Source of the DNA: Hyphomicrobiales bacterium | GTDB taxonomy: Bacteria > Pseudomonadota > Alphaproteobacteria > Rhizobiales > Xanthobacteraceae | Direction of reading: 5' to 3' | NCBI GenBank assembly: GCA_017305715.1 | Contig: JAFKKG010000017.1 | Coordinates: forward strand, 154,305 to 218,304 | Length of the DNA stretch: 64,000 nt | Shown here: piece after piece, positions 26,083 through 34,875 of the stretch | Layout of the letters: every line of letters begins with the position of its first letter | Numbering within the stretch: the first letter of the stretch is position 1 | Notes under the pieces: model-generated | What the model saw: only the letters and a program-made list of their open reading frames with translations | Told to the model about the DNA's origin: nothing | The model's database searches: none | Made by a program: the position numbers and the translations under genes

Positions 26083-27033
26083 ATGACACTGTCTCTGCCA
26101 ACGCTGTCCGATTTCGAAGCCTTTCAGGCCTGGCGCGCCGATCAGTCCCGGTGGCTACCGGTCGCGCTCGACATCGCCCACAGCCATGGTTTGAAAACCG
26201 CCGCGCCGCATGTTTTTGCGACCGGTACCAACCTCGTCGCGGGTCTCGGCGATGAGTTGATCCTGAAAATCTTTCCGCCGATCCTTCGTCAGCAATTCGT
26301 CTCCGAGCGTGCGTCGCTGACGCAATTGCAGGGCCGGTTGAGCATCCCAATCCCCATAATCCTGTGCGAAGGCGAACGCGACGGCTGGCCGTATCTCGTC
26401 ATCACGCGGCTACACGGCACCGTCGGTTCCGAAATATGGCCGGCGCTGCCGGAAGACCAGAAGGAGCGCGTGCTCGGGCAGATCGGCGCGACCATTGCGG
26501 AAGTGCAGCGCGCGCCGCCCGGCCAGCTCGCAAATATCGAGCCGGGATGGCCGCGATTCATATCGAAACAAATCGAAGGCTGTCGCGCGCGGCACACGCG
26601 CCTCGGCCTGCCGCCAAAATTTCTCGACGGGTTCGACGACCTGCTGCGCGATGCCCGCGCGCTCATTCCCTTGGATCAACCGGTCATCCTGGTCGGCGAA
26701 TACATTCCGGAAAATTTTCTGCTTAGCCGGGGCGGCAATGGCTGGCACGTCGCCGGACTGTTCGACTTCGGTGACGTGATGACGGGGTTTGGCGAATACG
26801 ACCTGCTCGGTCCGAGCGCCTTCATGACGGCCGGGATGCGGCGGAGGGTCCGCAGCCTGCTCGAGGGTTTTGGGTATTCGGACGCCGAGATCAATCCGGC
26901 GATGAAGCGGCGGCTGATGGCGCTGCTGCTGCTGCATCGGGTCAGCGATCCGATCCGGCATATCCAGATCGAGGGCTGGCAGGAAAGGGCCGGCGATCTC
27001 GTCGAATTGCAGGAACTGCTCTGGCCGACCTGA
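26083..27033 (+). CDS. APH/choline-kinase-family phosphotransferase with altered catalytic motif
   Basis: 316-residue kinase-fold protein of the aminoglycoside phosphotransferase superfamily. The N-lobe has ELILKIFPP with the ATP-binding lysine. The Brenner motif, normally HGDxxxxN, reads VGEYIPEN at 204-211, so the His is Val and the catalytic Asp is Glu206. Asn211 and the metal-binding DFGD (Asp228) are kept. It may be a subfamily using Glu or a pseudokinase. There is no reason to call it a resistance gene; the substrate is unknown. Confidence 0.85.
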   Translation: MTLSLPTLSDFEAFQAWRADQSRWLPVALDIAHSHGLKTAAPHVFATGTNLVAGLGDELILKIFPPILRQQFVSERASLTQLQGRLSIPIPIILCEGERDGWPYLVITRLHGTVGSEIWPALPEDQKERVLGQIGATIAEVQRAPPGQLANIEPGWPRFISKQIEGCRARHTRLGLPPKFLDGFDDLLRDARALIPLDQPVILVGEYIPENFLLSRGGNGWHVAGLFDFGDVMTGFGEYDLLGPSAFMTAGMRRRVRSLLEGFGYSDAEINPAMKRRLMALLLLHRVSDPIRHIQIEGWQERAGDLVELQELLWPT

Positions 27034-27036
27034 TAG

Positions 27037-27053
27037 GTGCGACGAAATCGCAC
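27037..27053. promoter_or_regulatory. Inverted repeat GTGCGA-N5-TCGCAC upstream of the sigma-54 promoter
   Basis: Perfect 6-bp arms, 17 bp overall, about 170 bp upstream of the -24/-12 promoter at 27208. That is the usual distance for an enhancer-binding activator such as NtrC. It does not match the classical NtrC consensus, so the binding protein is unknown. Confidence 0.4.
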
Positions 27054-27207
27054 AGCAAACAGGCGTTCGATATATCTGCATATTTTATGAGCAAGTATGT
27101 ATCTTTGTATGCAACATTGGTTCCTTTGTTCAAACAGCCTGTCACCAAAAATCGATATCGAGTAGCATTTTCAATCCATTAGCCGAATCGCAGGGTTTCG
27201 TTAAGAT

Positions 27208-27223
27208 TTGGCACGAACCTTGC
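27208..27223 (+). promoter_or_regulatory. Sigma-54 promoter of the dpp-atzGEH transcription unit
   Basis: TTGGCACGAACCTTGC: the -24 GG (27210-27211) and -12 GC (27222-27223) are separated by exactly 10 bp, matching the TGGCACG-N4-TTGC consensus at every key position. The start codon of the binding protein is 44 bp further on, with GGAG at 27257. It points to nitrogen-status control through RpoN. Confidence 0.85.
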
Positions 27224-27266
27224 GATTCCCAGCTCCAGCCGTTCCCCTCGGGCGTTGGAGCATCCC

Positions 27267-28886
27267 ATGAAGCGTCGCGATTTCCTGAAATCCGTCACCG
27301 GCGTTGCCGCGGGCGCGCTGGTGCCGGCGCCGGCCATTTTCTCCGCCGCCAAGGCCGATGCGCGGTCGGAGACGCTGCTGATCGTCTCGGAGGGCGGCCC
27401 CAACAACCTCGACATCCACGGCGTCGGCACCAACGTGCCCGGCTATGAAGTGTCGTGGAATTGCTACGACCGTCTGATCACCCATGAGATGAAGAGCGGT
27501 CCCGGCGGCGTGCCGTATTACGACCGCGACAAGTTCAAGGGTGAACTCGCCGACGACATGAAGATCGACGACATGTCGGTGACCTTCAAGCTGAAGAAGA
27601 ACGCGAAATTCCACGACGGCACGCCGGTGACGTCAAAGGATGTCAAATGGTCGCTCGATCGCGCGGTCTCGGTCGGCGGCTTCCCGACCTTCCAGATGAG
27701 CGCGGGCTCGCTGACCAAGCCCGAGCAGTTCGTGATCGTCGACGATTCCACGCTGCGCGTCGACTTTGCCAGGAAAGACCGCCTGACGATCCCCGATCTC
27801 GCCGTCATCGTGCCCTGCGTCGTCAACTCCGAACTGGTGAAGAAGAACGCCTCCGAAAAGGATCCCTGGGGTCTCGAATACACAAAACAGCAGACCGCAG
27901 GCTCCGGAGCCTACAAACTGACAAAGTGGACCGCCGGCACCGAAGTGATCATGGAGCGCAACGACGAATGGGTCGGCGGTCCCCTGCCGAAGATCAAGCG
28001 CGTGATCTGGCGCATGGTGCCGCAGGCCGGCAACCGCCGCGCGCTGCTCGAGCGCGGCGACGCCGACATCTCCTATGAGTTGCCGTTCAAGGATTTCCAG
28101 GAGCTGAAATCGGCCGGCAAGCTCAACATCGTGTCGCTGCCGTTCAGTAACGGCATCCAGTATATTGGAATGAACGTCACCAAGCCGCCGTTCGACAATC
28201 CGAAGGTGCGCGAGGCGATGGCCTACGCGATGCCGTACCAGAAGATCATGGACGTGGTGCTGTTCGGCCTCGCCAATCCGATGTTCGGCGCAGCCGCCGA
28301 CAAGGCGACCGAAGTGGCATGGCCGCAGCCGACCAAATACGTCACCGACATGGCCAAGGCCAAGGCGCTGCTCACCGAGGCCGGTTATGCCAACGGCTTC
28401 GAGACCACGATTTCGTTCGACCTCAATTTCGCCGGGGTCAATGAGCCGCTCTGCGTGCTGGTGCAGGAGAGCCTTGCCCAGCTCGGCATCAAGACCACGA
28501 TCAACAAGATTCCCGGCGCCAACTGGCGCACCGAGCTGAACAAGAAGGAAATGCCGCTCTACACCAACGTATTCTCGGGTTGGCTCGATTACCCCGAATA
28601 CTTCTTCTACTGGTGCTATCACGGCAACAATTCCGTCTTCAACACCATGAGCTACAAGTCGCCGGAGATGGACAAACTGATCGACGGCGCGCGCAACGCC
28701 GCCTCGATCGGCGACAAGGCGACCTACGACAGCGATGTAAAGGGTTTCGTCGATCTCGCCTTCAAGGACATCCCGCGCATTCCGCTGTATCAGCCCTTCG
28801 TCAACGTCGCGATGCAGAAGAACATCTCGGGCTATCAATACTGGTTCCACCGCCGCCTCGACTATCGCGCGCTGGTGAAGGCGTAA
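27267..28886 (+). CDS. ABC transporter periplasmic binding protein (family 5, DppA-like)
   Basis: 539-residue oligopeptide-type binding protein. Twin-arginine signal KRRDFLKSVTGVAAGALVPAPAIFSAAKA, then the family 5 fold. Conserved stretches include VTFKLKKNAKFHDGTPVTSKDVKWSLDRAV and TKPPFDNPKVREAMAYAMPYQKIM. ATG 27267 is preferred (GGAG 6 bp upstream) over an in-frame TTG at 27255. It is the first gene of an operon running through two permeases and a fused ATPase to the atzGEH-like genes. The cargo is probably a nitrogen-rich amide or ureide rather than a peptide, an inference from context. Confidence 0.92.
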   Translation: MKRRDFLKSVTGVAAGALVPAPAIFSAAKADARSETLLIVSEGGPNNLDIHGVGTNVPGYEVSWNCYDRLITHEMKSGPGGVPYYDRDKFKGELADDMKIDDMSVTFKLKKNAKFHDGTPVTSKDVKWSLDRAVSVGGFPTFQMSAGSLTKPEQFVIVDDSTLRVDFARKDRLTIPDLAVIVPCVVNSELVKKNASEKDPWGLEYTKQQTAGSGAYKLTKWTAGTEVIMERNDEWVGGPLPKIKRVIWRMVPQAGNRRALLERGDADISYELPFKDFQELKSAGKLNIVSLPFSNGIQYIGMNVTKPPFDNPKVREAMAYAMPYQKIMDVVLFGLANPMFGAAADKATEVAWPQPTKYVTDMAKAKALLTEAGYANGFETTISFDLNFAGVNEPLCVLVQESLAQLGIKTTINKIPGANWRTELNKKEMPLYTNVFSGWLDYPEYFFYWCYHGNNSVFNTMSYKSPEMDKLIDGARNAASIGDKATYDSDVKGFVDLAFKDIPRIPLYQPFVNVAMQKNISGYQYWFHRRLDYRALVKA

Positions 28887-28951
28887 CGTCGTGATGGTCG
28901 CGCGCGAGACCTCTGCGTTTGTGGTGAGTGAGGGAGGCGCGATCCTCTCAT

Positions 28952-29052
28952 TCCCTCCCCCCTTGCGGGGGAGGGGCAGGGAGAGGGGTAACCACGGGTA
29001 CCGCTTTCTCAGCTTACCCCTCTCCCCAACCCTCCCCCGCAAGGGGGGAGGG
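28952..29052. repeat. Palindromic repeat, family 3 (CCCTCCCCC...GGGGGAGGG)
   Basis: TCCCTCCCCCCTTGCGGGGG on the left mirrors CCCCCGCAAGGGGGGAGGGA on the right, with inner GAGAGGGGTAA / TTACCCCTCTC. A related copy is at 46774-46904. It lies within the operon between the binding-protein gene and its permease, where a stable hairpin could raise binding-protein mRNA over the rest. Confidence 0.8.
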
Positions 29053-29105
29053 AGCGCACCGGGTCGTATTGCGAGGTCGGGGATACAATTGGCGCGGAGC
29101 ATCCC

Positions 29106-30119
29106 ATGCTGACCATGATCGGCAAGCGGTTGATGTTTGCGATCCCGTCGCTGATCGGGGTCGTGATCGTGACGTTCCTGCTGACGCGCGCGTTGCCCGG
29201 CGATCCGGCCGCGTATTTCGCCGGGCCCGCGGCGACCAAGGAGGCGGTCGAGCAGATCCGCAAGAAGCTGGGTCTCGACAAGCCGCTGATCGAACAGTTC
29301 GTCCGCTACACCAACGATCTCGCCCATGGCGATTTCGGCAATTCGCTGACGACGGGCCAGCCCGTCGCCGCCGAAATCCGCAACCGGCTGCCGGCGTCCG
29401 CCGAATTGACCTTGCTCGGCCTGTTCGTATCCATCGTGATCGCCATCCCGCTCGGCGTGCTCGCCGCCACGAGGCCGGGATCGTGGATCGATCACCTCTG
29501 CCGGGTGACGACGACGGCCGGTGTGTCGCTGCCGGTGTTCTTCACGGGGCTGGTGCTGGTCTATGTGTTCTATTTCCGGCTCGGCTGGTCGCCGGCGCCG
29601 CTCGGCCGGCTCGACGTGTTCTACAGCGCGCCGAACACGGTGACCGGCTTCTATCTGATCGACACCTTGATCGCGCGCGATTTCGAGACGTTTCGTTCGG
29701 CATTGAGCCAGCTCATTTTGCCGGCGACGACGCTGGCGATCTTCTCGTTGGCGCCGATCGCACGCATGACGCGGGCCTCGATGCTGGCGGTGCTGGCGTC
29801 GGACTTCGTGCGCACCGCGCGCGCCAGCGGCCTGTCGCCGGGCACCGTCATCGTCACCTATGCGTTCCGCAATGCGATGCTGCCGGTCATCACCACGCTC
29901 AGCATGGTGTTCTCGTTCCTGCTCGGGGCCAACGTGCTGGTGGAGAAAGTCTTCGCCTGGCCCGGCATCGGCTCCTATGCGGTGGAAGCTCTGATCTCGT
30001 CGGACTTCGCGCCGGTGCAGGGCTTTGTGCTGACCATGGCGGTCATGTACGTGCTGCTCAATCTAATAATCGACATTCTCTATGGCGTGATCGATCCGCG
30101 CGTGAGGCTGGAGGGGTAA
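29106..30119 (+). CDS. ABC transporter permease (DppB-like)
   Basis: 337-residue inner-membrane permease with six helices. It starts GKRLMFAIPSLIGVVIVTFLLTRALPGDPAAYFAG, the classic DppB/OppB N-terminus. The ATPase-contact loop is in VRTARASGLSPGTVIVTYAFRNAMLPVITTL. The ATG at 29106 has GGAG just upstream. It is followed by the second permease after 2 bp. Confidence 0.94.
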   Translation: MLTMIGKRLMFAIPSLIGVVIVTFLLTRALPGDPAAYFAGPAATKEAVEQIRKKLGLDKPLIEQFVRYTNDLAHGDFGNSLTTGQPVAAEIRNRLPASAELTLLGLFVSIVIAIPLGVLAATRPGSWIDHLCRVTTTAGVSLPVFFTGLVLVYVFYFRLGWSPAPLGRLDVFYSAPNTVTGFYLIDTLIARDFETFRSALSQLILPATTLAIFSLAPIARMTRASMLAVLASDFVRTARASGLSPGTVIVTYAFRNAMLPVITTLSMVFSFLLGANVLVEKVFAWPGIGSYAVEALISSDFAPVQGFVLTMAVMYVLLNLIIDILYGVIDPRVRLEG

Positions 30120-30121
30120 GC

Positions 30122-31024
30122 ATGAGCACCGTTGCGCCTGCCGCCGTTGAACCTGCCGGTCCCGCACGAACCTCGGGACTGGCGGCGATCTTCGAACACA
30201 CCCGCTATGTGCTCGGCGAGAATCGCGTCACCGCCTTTGCCTTTGGGCTATTGGTCGTGATCCTGTTCGCCGCGATCTTCGGGCCGTATGTCGTGCCCTA
30301 TGATCCCCTGGCGAGCGACACCACCGTGGCATTGAAGGCGCCGTCTGCGGCGCACTGGTTCGGCACCGATCAATTGGGCCGCGACATCTTCAGCCGCGTC
30401 ATTGTCGCGACCAGGCTGGATACGTTCATTGCGGTGGCTTCCGTGGCACTGGTGTTCCTGATGGGCGGCCTTGCCGGCATCGCCGGCGGCTATTTCGGCG
30501 GCTGGACCGACCGCATCGTCGGACGCATCGCCGACACCATCATGGCGTTTCCGCTGTTTGTGCTGGCGATGGGTATCGTCGCGGCACTTGGCAATACCGT
30601 GCAGAACATCATCATCGCCACCGCGATCGTGAATTTTCCGCTCTATGCCCGCGTCGCCCGCGCCGAGGCCAATGTCCGCCGCAACGCCGGCTTCGTGCAG
30701 GCGGCGCGACTGTCGGGTAATGGCGAGTTCCGGATTCTTTTGGTGCACATTTTGCCGAATATCATGCCGATCATGATCGTGCAGATGTCGCTGACCATGG
30801 GTTACGCCATCCTCAACGCCGCCGGCCTTTCCTTCATCGGCCTTGGCGTGCGGCCGCCGACGGCGGAATGGGGCATCATGGTTGCGGAGGGCGCCGGTTT
30901 CATGGTGTCGGGCGAATGGTGGATCGCGCTGTTTCCGGGTCTCGCGCTGATGATCGCGGTGTTCTGCTTCAACCTGCTTGGCGACGGTCTGCGCGATATC
31001 GTCGACCCGCAGCGAAGAACCTGA
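30122..31024 (+). CDS. ABC transporter permease (DppC-like)
   Basis: 300-residue second permease. FGPYVVPYDPLASDTTVALKAPSAAHWFGTDQLGRDIFSRVI is the standard DppC start, and the coupling loop is VQAARLSGNGEFRILLVHILPNIMPIMIV. I take ATG 30122, two bases after the dppB-like stop; the frame is open upstream but uninformative. It heterodimerises with the DppB-like protein. Confidence 0.94.
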   Translation: MSTVAPAAVEPAGPARTSGLAAIFEHTRYVLGENRVTAFAFGLLVVILFAAIFGPYVVPYDPLASDTTVALKAPSAAHWFGTDQLGRDIFSRVIVATRLDTFIAVASVALVFLMGGLAGIAGGYFGGWTDRIVGRIADTIMAFPLFVLAMGIVAALGNTVQNIIIATAIVNFPLYARVARAEANVRRNAGFVQAARLSGNGEFRILLVHILPNIMPIMIVQMSLTMGYAILNAAGLSFIGLGVRPPTAEWGIMVAEGAGFMVSGEWWIALFPGLALMIAVFCFNLLGDGLRDIVDPQRRT

Positions 31025-31034
31025 GGATGAGCCG

Positions 31035-32813
31035 ATGACCGCGCAGCCATTGCTCGACGTCAACGACCTCACGGTGGAATTCGCCACGCGGCGCGGCATC
31101 GTCAAAGCCGTGCAGCACGTCAACATCTCCGTGGCCAAGGGCGAGACGCTCGGTATCGTCGGCGAGTCCGGTTCCGGCAAGTCGGTGACGTCATATGCGG
31201 TCATGCGGATCCTCGATCGCGCCGGCAGGATCGCCGAGGGCTCGGTGATGTTTTCCGGCATCGACGTCAAGGCCGCGACCGAGAACCAGATGCGCGATCT
31301 GCGCGGCCGCGAAATCTCGATGATCTTCCAGAACCCGCGCGCGGCGCTCAATCCGATCAGAAAGGTCGGCGACCAGATCGAGGACGTGTTGCGCCAGCAC
31401 GTGCAGCAGACCCAGGTAGCCGATCGCGGCGAGAAGGCGATCGAGGCGCTGGAACAGGTCAAGATCGCCCGCCCGCGCGAGCGCTACCACGCCTATCCGT
31501 TCGAACTGTCCGGCGGCATGTGCCAGCGCGTGGTGATCGCGCTGGCGCTGGCCTGCAATCCGCAACTCCTGATCGCGGACGAGCCGACCACCGGGCTGGA
31601 TGTGACGACGCAGAAGGCCGTGATGGATTTGATCGTCGAGCTGACAAAGCGGCGCGGCATGTCGACCATCCTGATCACGCATGATCTGGGGTTGGCCGCC
31701 GCCTATTGCGATCGCGTGGTCGTGATGGAAAAGGGCAAGGTCGTGGAAACGGCGAAATCGGCCGACATCTTCGCTAGCCCCGAGCACGCCTATACCAAGA
31801 AGTTGATGCGCGCGACGCCCCGGCTCGGCGTCACCTTGCGCGATCTGCTGCCGGAAGAGGACGCCGCGGCGTTGCCACCTGTCATGGTTGGACCTGATCC
31901 GGCCATCCATCATTCTTCGAAAGGTTCTTCTGAAGCGATGGACTCCCGGGTCAAGCCCGGGGGCGACGAGATTGGCAAGCCGCTTCTCGCGGTCGAAAGA
32001 CTGGTCAAGGAATATCCGCGCCAGGGTGCCACCGCCGTTCTCGGCAAGCTGTTCTCGCGCAAGCCGCCGGTCGAGGCCGAAATTTTCCGCGCCGTCGATG
32101 GCATCAGCTTTACGGTCGGCCATGGCGAGAGCGTCGGCCTGGTCGGTGAATCCGGCTGCGGCAAATCGACCACGTCGATGATGGTGATGCGGCTATTGGA
32201 CCAGACCTCGGGTCGCATCGTGTTCGACGGCGACGAGATCGGCACCATGCCGCCCAACGCGTTTGCGCGGCTGCCGCTGCGCAAGAGCATCCAGATGGTG
32301 TTCCAGGATCCGACCGACAGCCTCAATCCGCGCTTCACGGCGGCCCGCGCCATCGTCGATCCGATCATGCAACTCGGTGATATCAGGGGACGCGACGCGC
32401 TGCGCGCCCGCTGCGAGGAACTCGCCGGGCTGGTCGGCCTGCCGGTCAATCTGCTCGATCGCTTTCCGCATCAATTGTCCGGCGGCCAGAAGGCCCGCGT
32501 CGGCATTGCGCGCGCGATTGCGCTGCACCCAAAACTCGTGATCCTCGACGAGCCGACCGCGGCGCTCGACGTTTCCGTGCAGGCGGTGGTGCTCAATCTC
32601 TTGCAGGACCTCAAGTCGTCCTTGGGTATGAGCTATCTGTTCGTCTCCCATGATTTGAATGTGGTGCGCCTGCTGTGCGATCGTGTCATCGTGATGCGCG
32701 CGGGACGAATCGTCGAACAGGGACTGTCCGAACGGGTCTTGGGCGATCCGCAGGATGCCTATACAAGGGAACTGCTGACGGCGATCCCGCATCCGCCGTT
32801 GCCGGTTCACTAA
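31035..32813 (+). CDS. Fused two-domain ABC ATPase (DppDF-like) with a repeat-derived linker segment
   Basis: 592 residues carrying both ATPase halves. Domain 1 (about 1-270) has Walker A GESGSGKS, signature LSGGMCQR and Walker B LLIADEPTT. Domain 2 (about 315-590) has Walker A GESGCGKS, signature LSGGQKAR and Walker B LVILDEPTA. It powers the DppBC-like permeases. The linker at about 283-313 (VMVGPDPAIHHSSKGSSEAMD, then SRVKPGGDE) is the in-frame translation of a family 1 palindromic repeat, so the repeat appears to have inserted in the gene without breaking it. Confidence 0.94.
   Translation: MTAQPLLDVNDLTVEFATRRGIVKAVQHVNISVAKGETLGIVGESGSGKSVTSYAVMRILDRAGRIAEGSVMFSGIDVKAATENQMRDLRGREISMIFQNPRAALNPIRKVGDQIEDVLRQHVQQTQVADRGEKAIEALEQVKIARPRERYHAYPFELSGGMCQRVVIALALACNPQLLIADEPTTGLDVTTQKAVMDLIVELTKRRGMSTILITHDLGLAAAYCDRVVVMEKGKVVETAKSADIFASPEHAYTKKLMRATPRLGVTLRDLLPEEDAAALPPVMVGPDPAIHHSSKGSSEAMDSRVKPGGDEIGKPLLAVERLVKEYPRQGATAVLGKLFSRKPPVEAEIFRAVDGISFTVGHGESVGLVGESGCGKSTTSMMVMRLLDQTSGRIVFDGDEIGTMPPNAFARLPLRKSIQMVFQDPTDSLNPRFTAARAIVDPIMQLGDIRGRDALRARCEELAGLVGLPVNLLDRFPHQLSGGQKARVGIARAIALHPKLVILDEPTAALDVSVQAVVLNLLQDLKSSLGMSYLFVSHDLNVVRLLCDRVIVMRAGRIVEQGLSERVLGDPQDAYTRELLTAIPHPPLPVH
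31881..31970. repeat. Family 1 palindromic repeat inside the fused ABC ATPase gene
   Basis: Arms TCATGGTTGGACCTGATCCGG...CCATCCATC and GATGGACTCCCGGGTCAAGC...GGGGGCGACGA are mirror related with mismatches, the same family as 11216-11305. Length is about 90 bp, a multiple of three, and all codons are open. It falls exactly between the two ATPase domains. Confidence 0.8.
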
Positions 32814-32814
32814 T

Positions 32815-32859
32815 GCATGATCCGGAAAAGTGGAGACCGGTTTTCCGAAGAGATCATGC
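32815..32859. repeat. Palindromic repeat, family 5 (GCATGATCC...GATCATGC)
   Basis: GCATGATC / GATCATGC outer arms and CCGGAAAA / TTTTCCG inner arms, 45 bp in all. A diverged copy is at 60326-60368. It separates the ABC ATPase stop from the atzG-like gene. Confidence 0.75.
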
Positions 32860-32883
32860 TCAGAAGCGTTGATTGGGAGCGAA

Positions 32884-33063
32884 ATGACCGAACCTCTGGA
32901 CGACTATATCGATGCCGTCGCGAAAGCGCTGGCGCTGCCGGTGGAAGATTCCTGGCGGCCTGCGGTGCGCGCCAATCTCGAAGTTTCGTTGCGGCTCGCG
33001 CGGCTGGTCGACGAGTTTTCCTTGCCCGACGAAACCGAGCCCGCCAGTGTCTTCGCAGCCTGA
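32884..33063 (+). CDS. AtzG-like small protein (DUF4089)
   Basis: 59-residue protein, MTEPLDDYIDAVAKALALPV followed by EDSWRPAVRANLEVSLRLARLVDEF. It matches the AtzG/DUF4089 family, which forms a tight complex with AtzE and resembles the GatC subunit of the transamidosome. GGGAGC precedes the ATG at 32884. It ends 7 bp before the amidase gene, the arrangement expected for an AtzG-AtzE pair. Confidence 0.88.
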   Translation: MTEPLDDYIDAVAKALALPVEDSWRPAVRANLEVSLRLARLVDEFSLPDETEPASVFAA

Positions 33064-33070
33064 CCGCGCC

Positions 33071-34447
33071 ATGACGGCTCAAGAAATCGCGCAGGCCGTG
33101 GCTGGCGGCAAGATGACCGCGCTCGCCGCGACCGAGGCGGCGCTGGCGCGGATCGCCAGGCATGATGCGGTGTTGAATTCCTTTACCGACGTCACCGCCG
33201 AACGCGCGCGTGCGAAAGCGCATGCCGTCGATGCCGCTGTCGCCGCCGGGCAAAAAGTCGGTCCGCTCGCCGGCGTGCCGTTCGCGGTGAAGAACCTGTT
33301 CGACGTCAAGGGCCTGCCGACGCGCGCGGGCTCAAAGATCAACCGCGACCTCGCGCCCTCGGCACGCGACGCTACGCTGGTCGAGCGCATGGAAGCGGCG
33401 GGCGCCGTGCTGGTCGGCGCCCTCAATATGGGCGAATACGCCTACGATTTTACGGGCGAGAATGTCCATGACGGCCCGTCGCGCAATCCGCATGATCCGA
33501 CGCGGATGACCGGCGGCTCCTCCGGCGGCTCGGGCAGCTCGGTCGGCGGGGGGCTGGTGCCGATCGCGCTGGGCTCGGACACCAATGGATCGATCCGGGT
33601 GCCGTCGTCGTTCTGCGGAATTTTTGGTCTGAAGCCGACCTATGGCCGGCTGTCGCGGGCGCGGTCGTTTCCGTTCGTCGCCAGTTTCGATCATCTCGGG
33701 CCGTTAGCACGCAGCGTCGGCGACCTCGCGCTGGCTTATGATGCGATGCAGGGGCCTGATGCCGATGATGCCGCGTGCACGACGCGCCCGGTCGAGCCGG
33801 TGATGTCGCAGCTCACGCAGGGCATTGGCGGATTGCGGGTCGCGATTGCCGGGGGCTATTTCCAGAAGAACGTGTTTCCGGAAGCCGTCGAGGCCGTCGC
33901 ACGCATCGCCAAGGCGCTCGGAGCCACAAAGACCATTGAAATCCCAGAGGCCGCGCGCGCCCGCGCCGCAGCTTACGTCATCTCGACCACCGAAGGCGCC
34001 TCGCTGCATCTCGACCGTCTGCGCAAGCGCCCCCATGATTTCGATCCCGCGGTGCGTGACCGCCTGATCGCGGGCGCGATGGTGCCGGCGCCATTGGTCG
34101 ACCGGGCGCAGAAATTCCGCCGCTGGTATCGCGCGCAGGTGCTCGAGCTGTTCAAATCGGTCGACGTGATCATTGCGCCGGCCACCCCCTGCATCGCGCC
34201 GAAGCTTGGCCAGGTGACGTTCAAGCTCGATGGCGTCGAACTGCCGGTGCGCGCCAATATCGGCATCCACACCCAGCCGATTTCCTTCATCGGGCTTCCG
34301 GTGGTTGCGGTGCCGGTGCCGCTGGAGCCGATGCCGATCGGCGTCCAGATCATCGCCGCACCCTGGCGCGAGGACATCGCGCTGCGTGTTGCCCACGCGC
34401 TGGAGCAGTCCGGCGCTGCCGCAGCGCCCGCGCCGAGAGGAATTTAG
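33071..34447 (+). CDS. AtzE-like amidase
   Basis: 458-residue amidase-signature enzyme. The catalytic lysine is in [16 protein letters not shown], the cis-serine/glycine loop is [10 protein letters not shown] and the nucleophile serine is in [11 protein letters not shown]. AtzE in the cyanurate pathway deaminates 1-carboxybiuret to 1,3-dicarboxyurea. The small partner AtzG directly upstream and AtzH directly downstream support the AtzE assignment over a generic amidase. The frame is open upstream of ATG 33071 but that region codes for AtzG in another frame. Confidence 0.9.
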   Translation: MTAQEIAQAVAGGKMTALAATEAALARIARHDAVLNSFTDVTAERARAKAHAVDAAVAAGQKVGPLAGVPFAVKNLFDVKGLPTRAGSKINRDLAPSARDATLVERMEAAGAVLVGALNMGEYAYDFTGENVHDGPSRNPHDPTRMTGGSSGGSGSSVGGGLVPIALGSDTNGSIRVPSSFCGIFGLKPTYGRLSRARSFPFVASFDHLGPLARSVGDLALAYDAMQGPDADDAACTTRPVEPVMSQLTQGIGGLRVAIAGGYFQKNVFPEAVEAVARIAKALGATKTIEIPEAARARAAAYVISTTEGASLHLDRLRKRPHDFDPAVRDRLIAGAMVPAPLVDRAQKFRRWYRAQVLELFKSVDVIIAPATPCIAPKLGQVTFKLDGVELPVRANIGIHTQPISFIGLPVVAVPVPLEPMPIGVQIIAAPWREDIALRVAHALEQSGAAAAPAPRGI

Positions 34448-34449
34448 CC

Positions 34450-34842
34450 ATGGAACTCGATCTTCCCGACGTGCTCGCCGAGGTCACCGCACAGTTCGCG
34501 CGCTATGAGAAGGCGCTGGTCTCGAACGACGTCGCGGTGCTCGATGAATTGTTCCGCAACGATCCCCGCACGCTGCGCTACGGGATCAATGAAAATCTCT
34601 ACGGCTATCAAGCGATCATGGCGTTCCGCGCCGGACGCTCGCCGGTCGGGCTGATGCGCAGGACCGACAAGACGGTCATCACCACCTATGGCCGCGATAC
34701 CGCGGTCGCCTCGACCTTGTTCTATCGCGATGTGTGGGGCGGCAAGAAGGTCGGGCGGCAGATGCAGACCTGGGTGCGTTTCCCCGAGGGGTGGAGAATC
34801 GTCGCCGCCCATGTCAGCATCATCGACGAACCGGCATCGTAG
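34450..34842 (+). CDS. AtzH-like protein (DUF3225, NTF2-like fold)
   Basis: 130-residue single-domain protein of the DUF3225/AtzH family ([56 protein letters not shown]). AtzH genes sit beside atzE and atzG in many bacteria. Its NTF2-like fold suggests an enzyme or ligand-binding role, but the reaction is not settled to my knowledge. It starts 2 bp after the atzE-like stop, so it is the last structural gene of this unit before the regulator. Confidence 0.88.
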   Translation: MELDLPDVLAEVTAQFARYEKALVSNDVAVLDELFRNDPRTLRYGINENLYGYQAIMAFRAGRSPVGLMRRTDKTVITTYGRDTAVASTLFYRDVWGGKKVGRQMQTWVRFPEGWRIVAAHVSIIDEPAS

Positions 34843-34875
34843 GGAACCTGGGTCAAAGGATTTGGATCAACCCGC

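Noticed and set aside
26083-27033. Aminoglycoside resistance gene
   Set aside because: Only the broad kinase family is shared; the catalytic loop is altered and nothing in the context suggests resistance.
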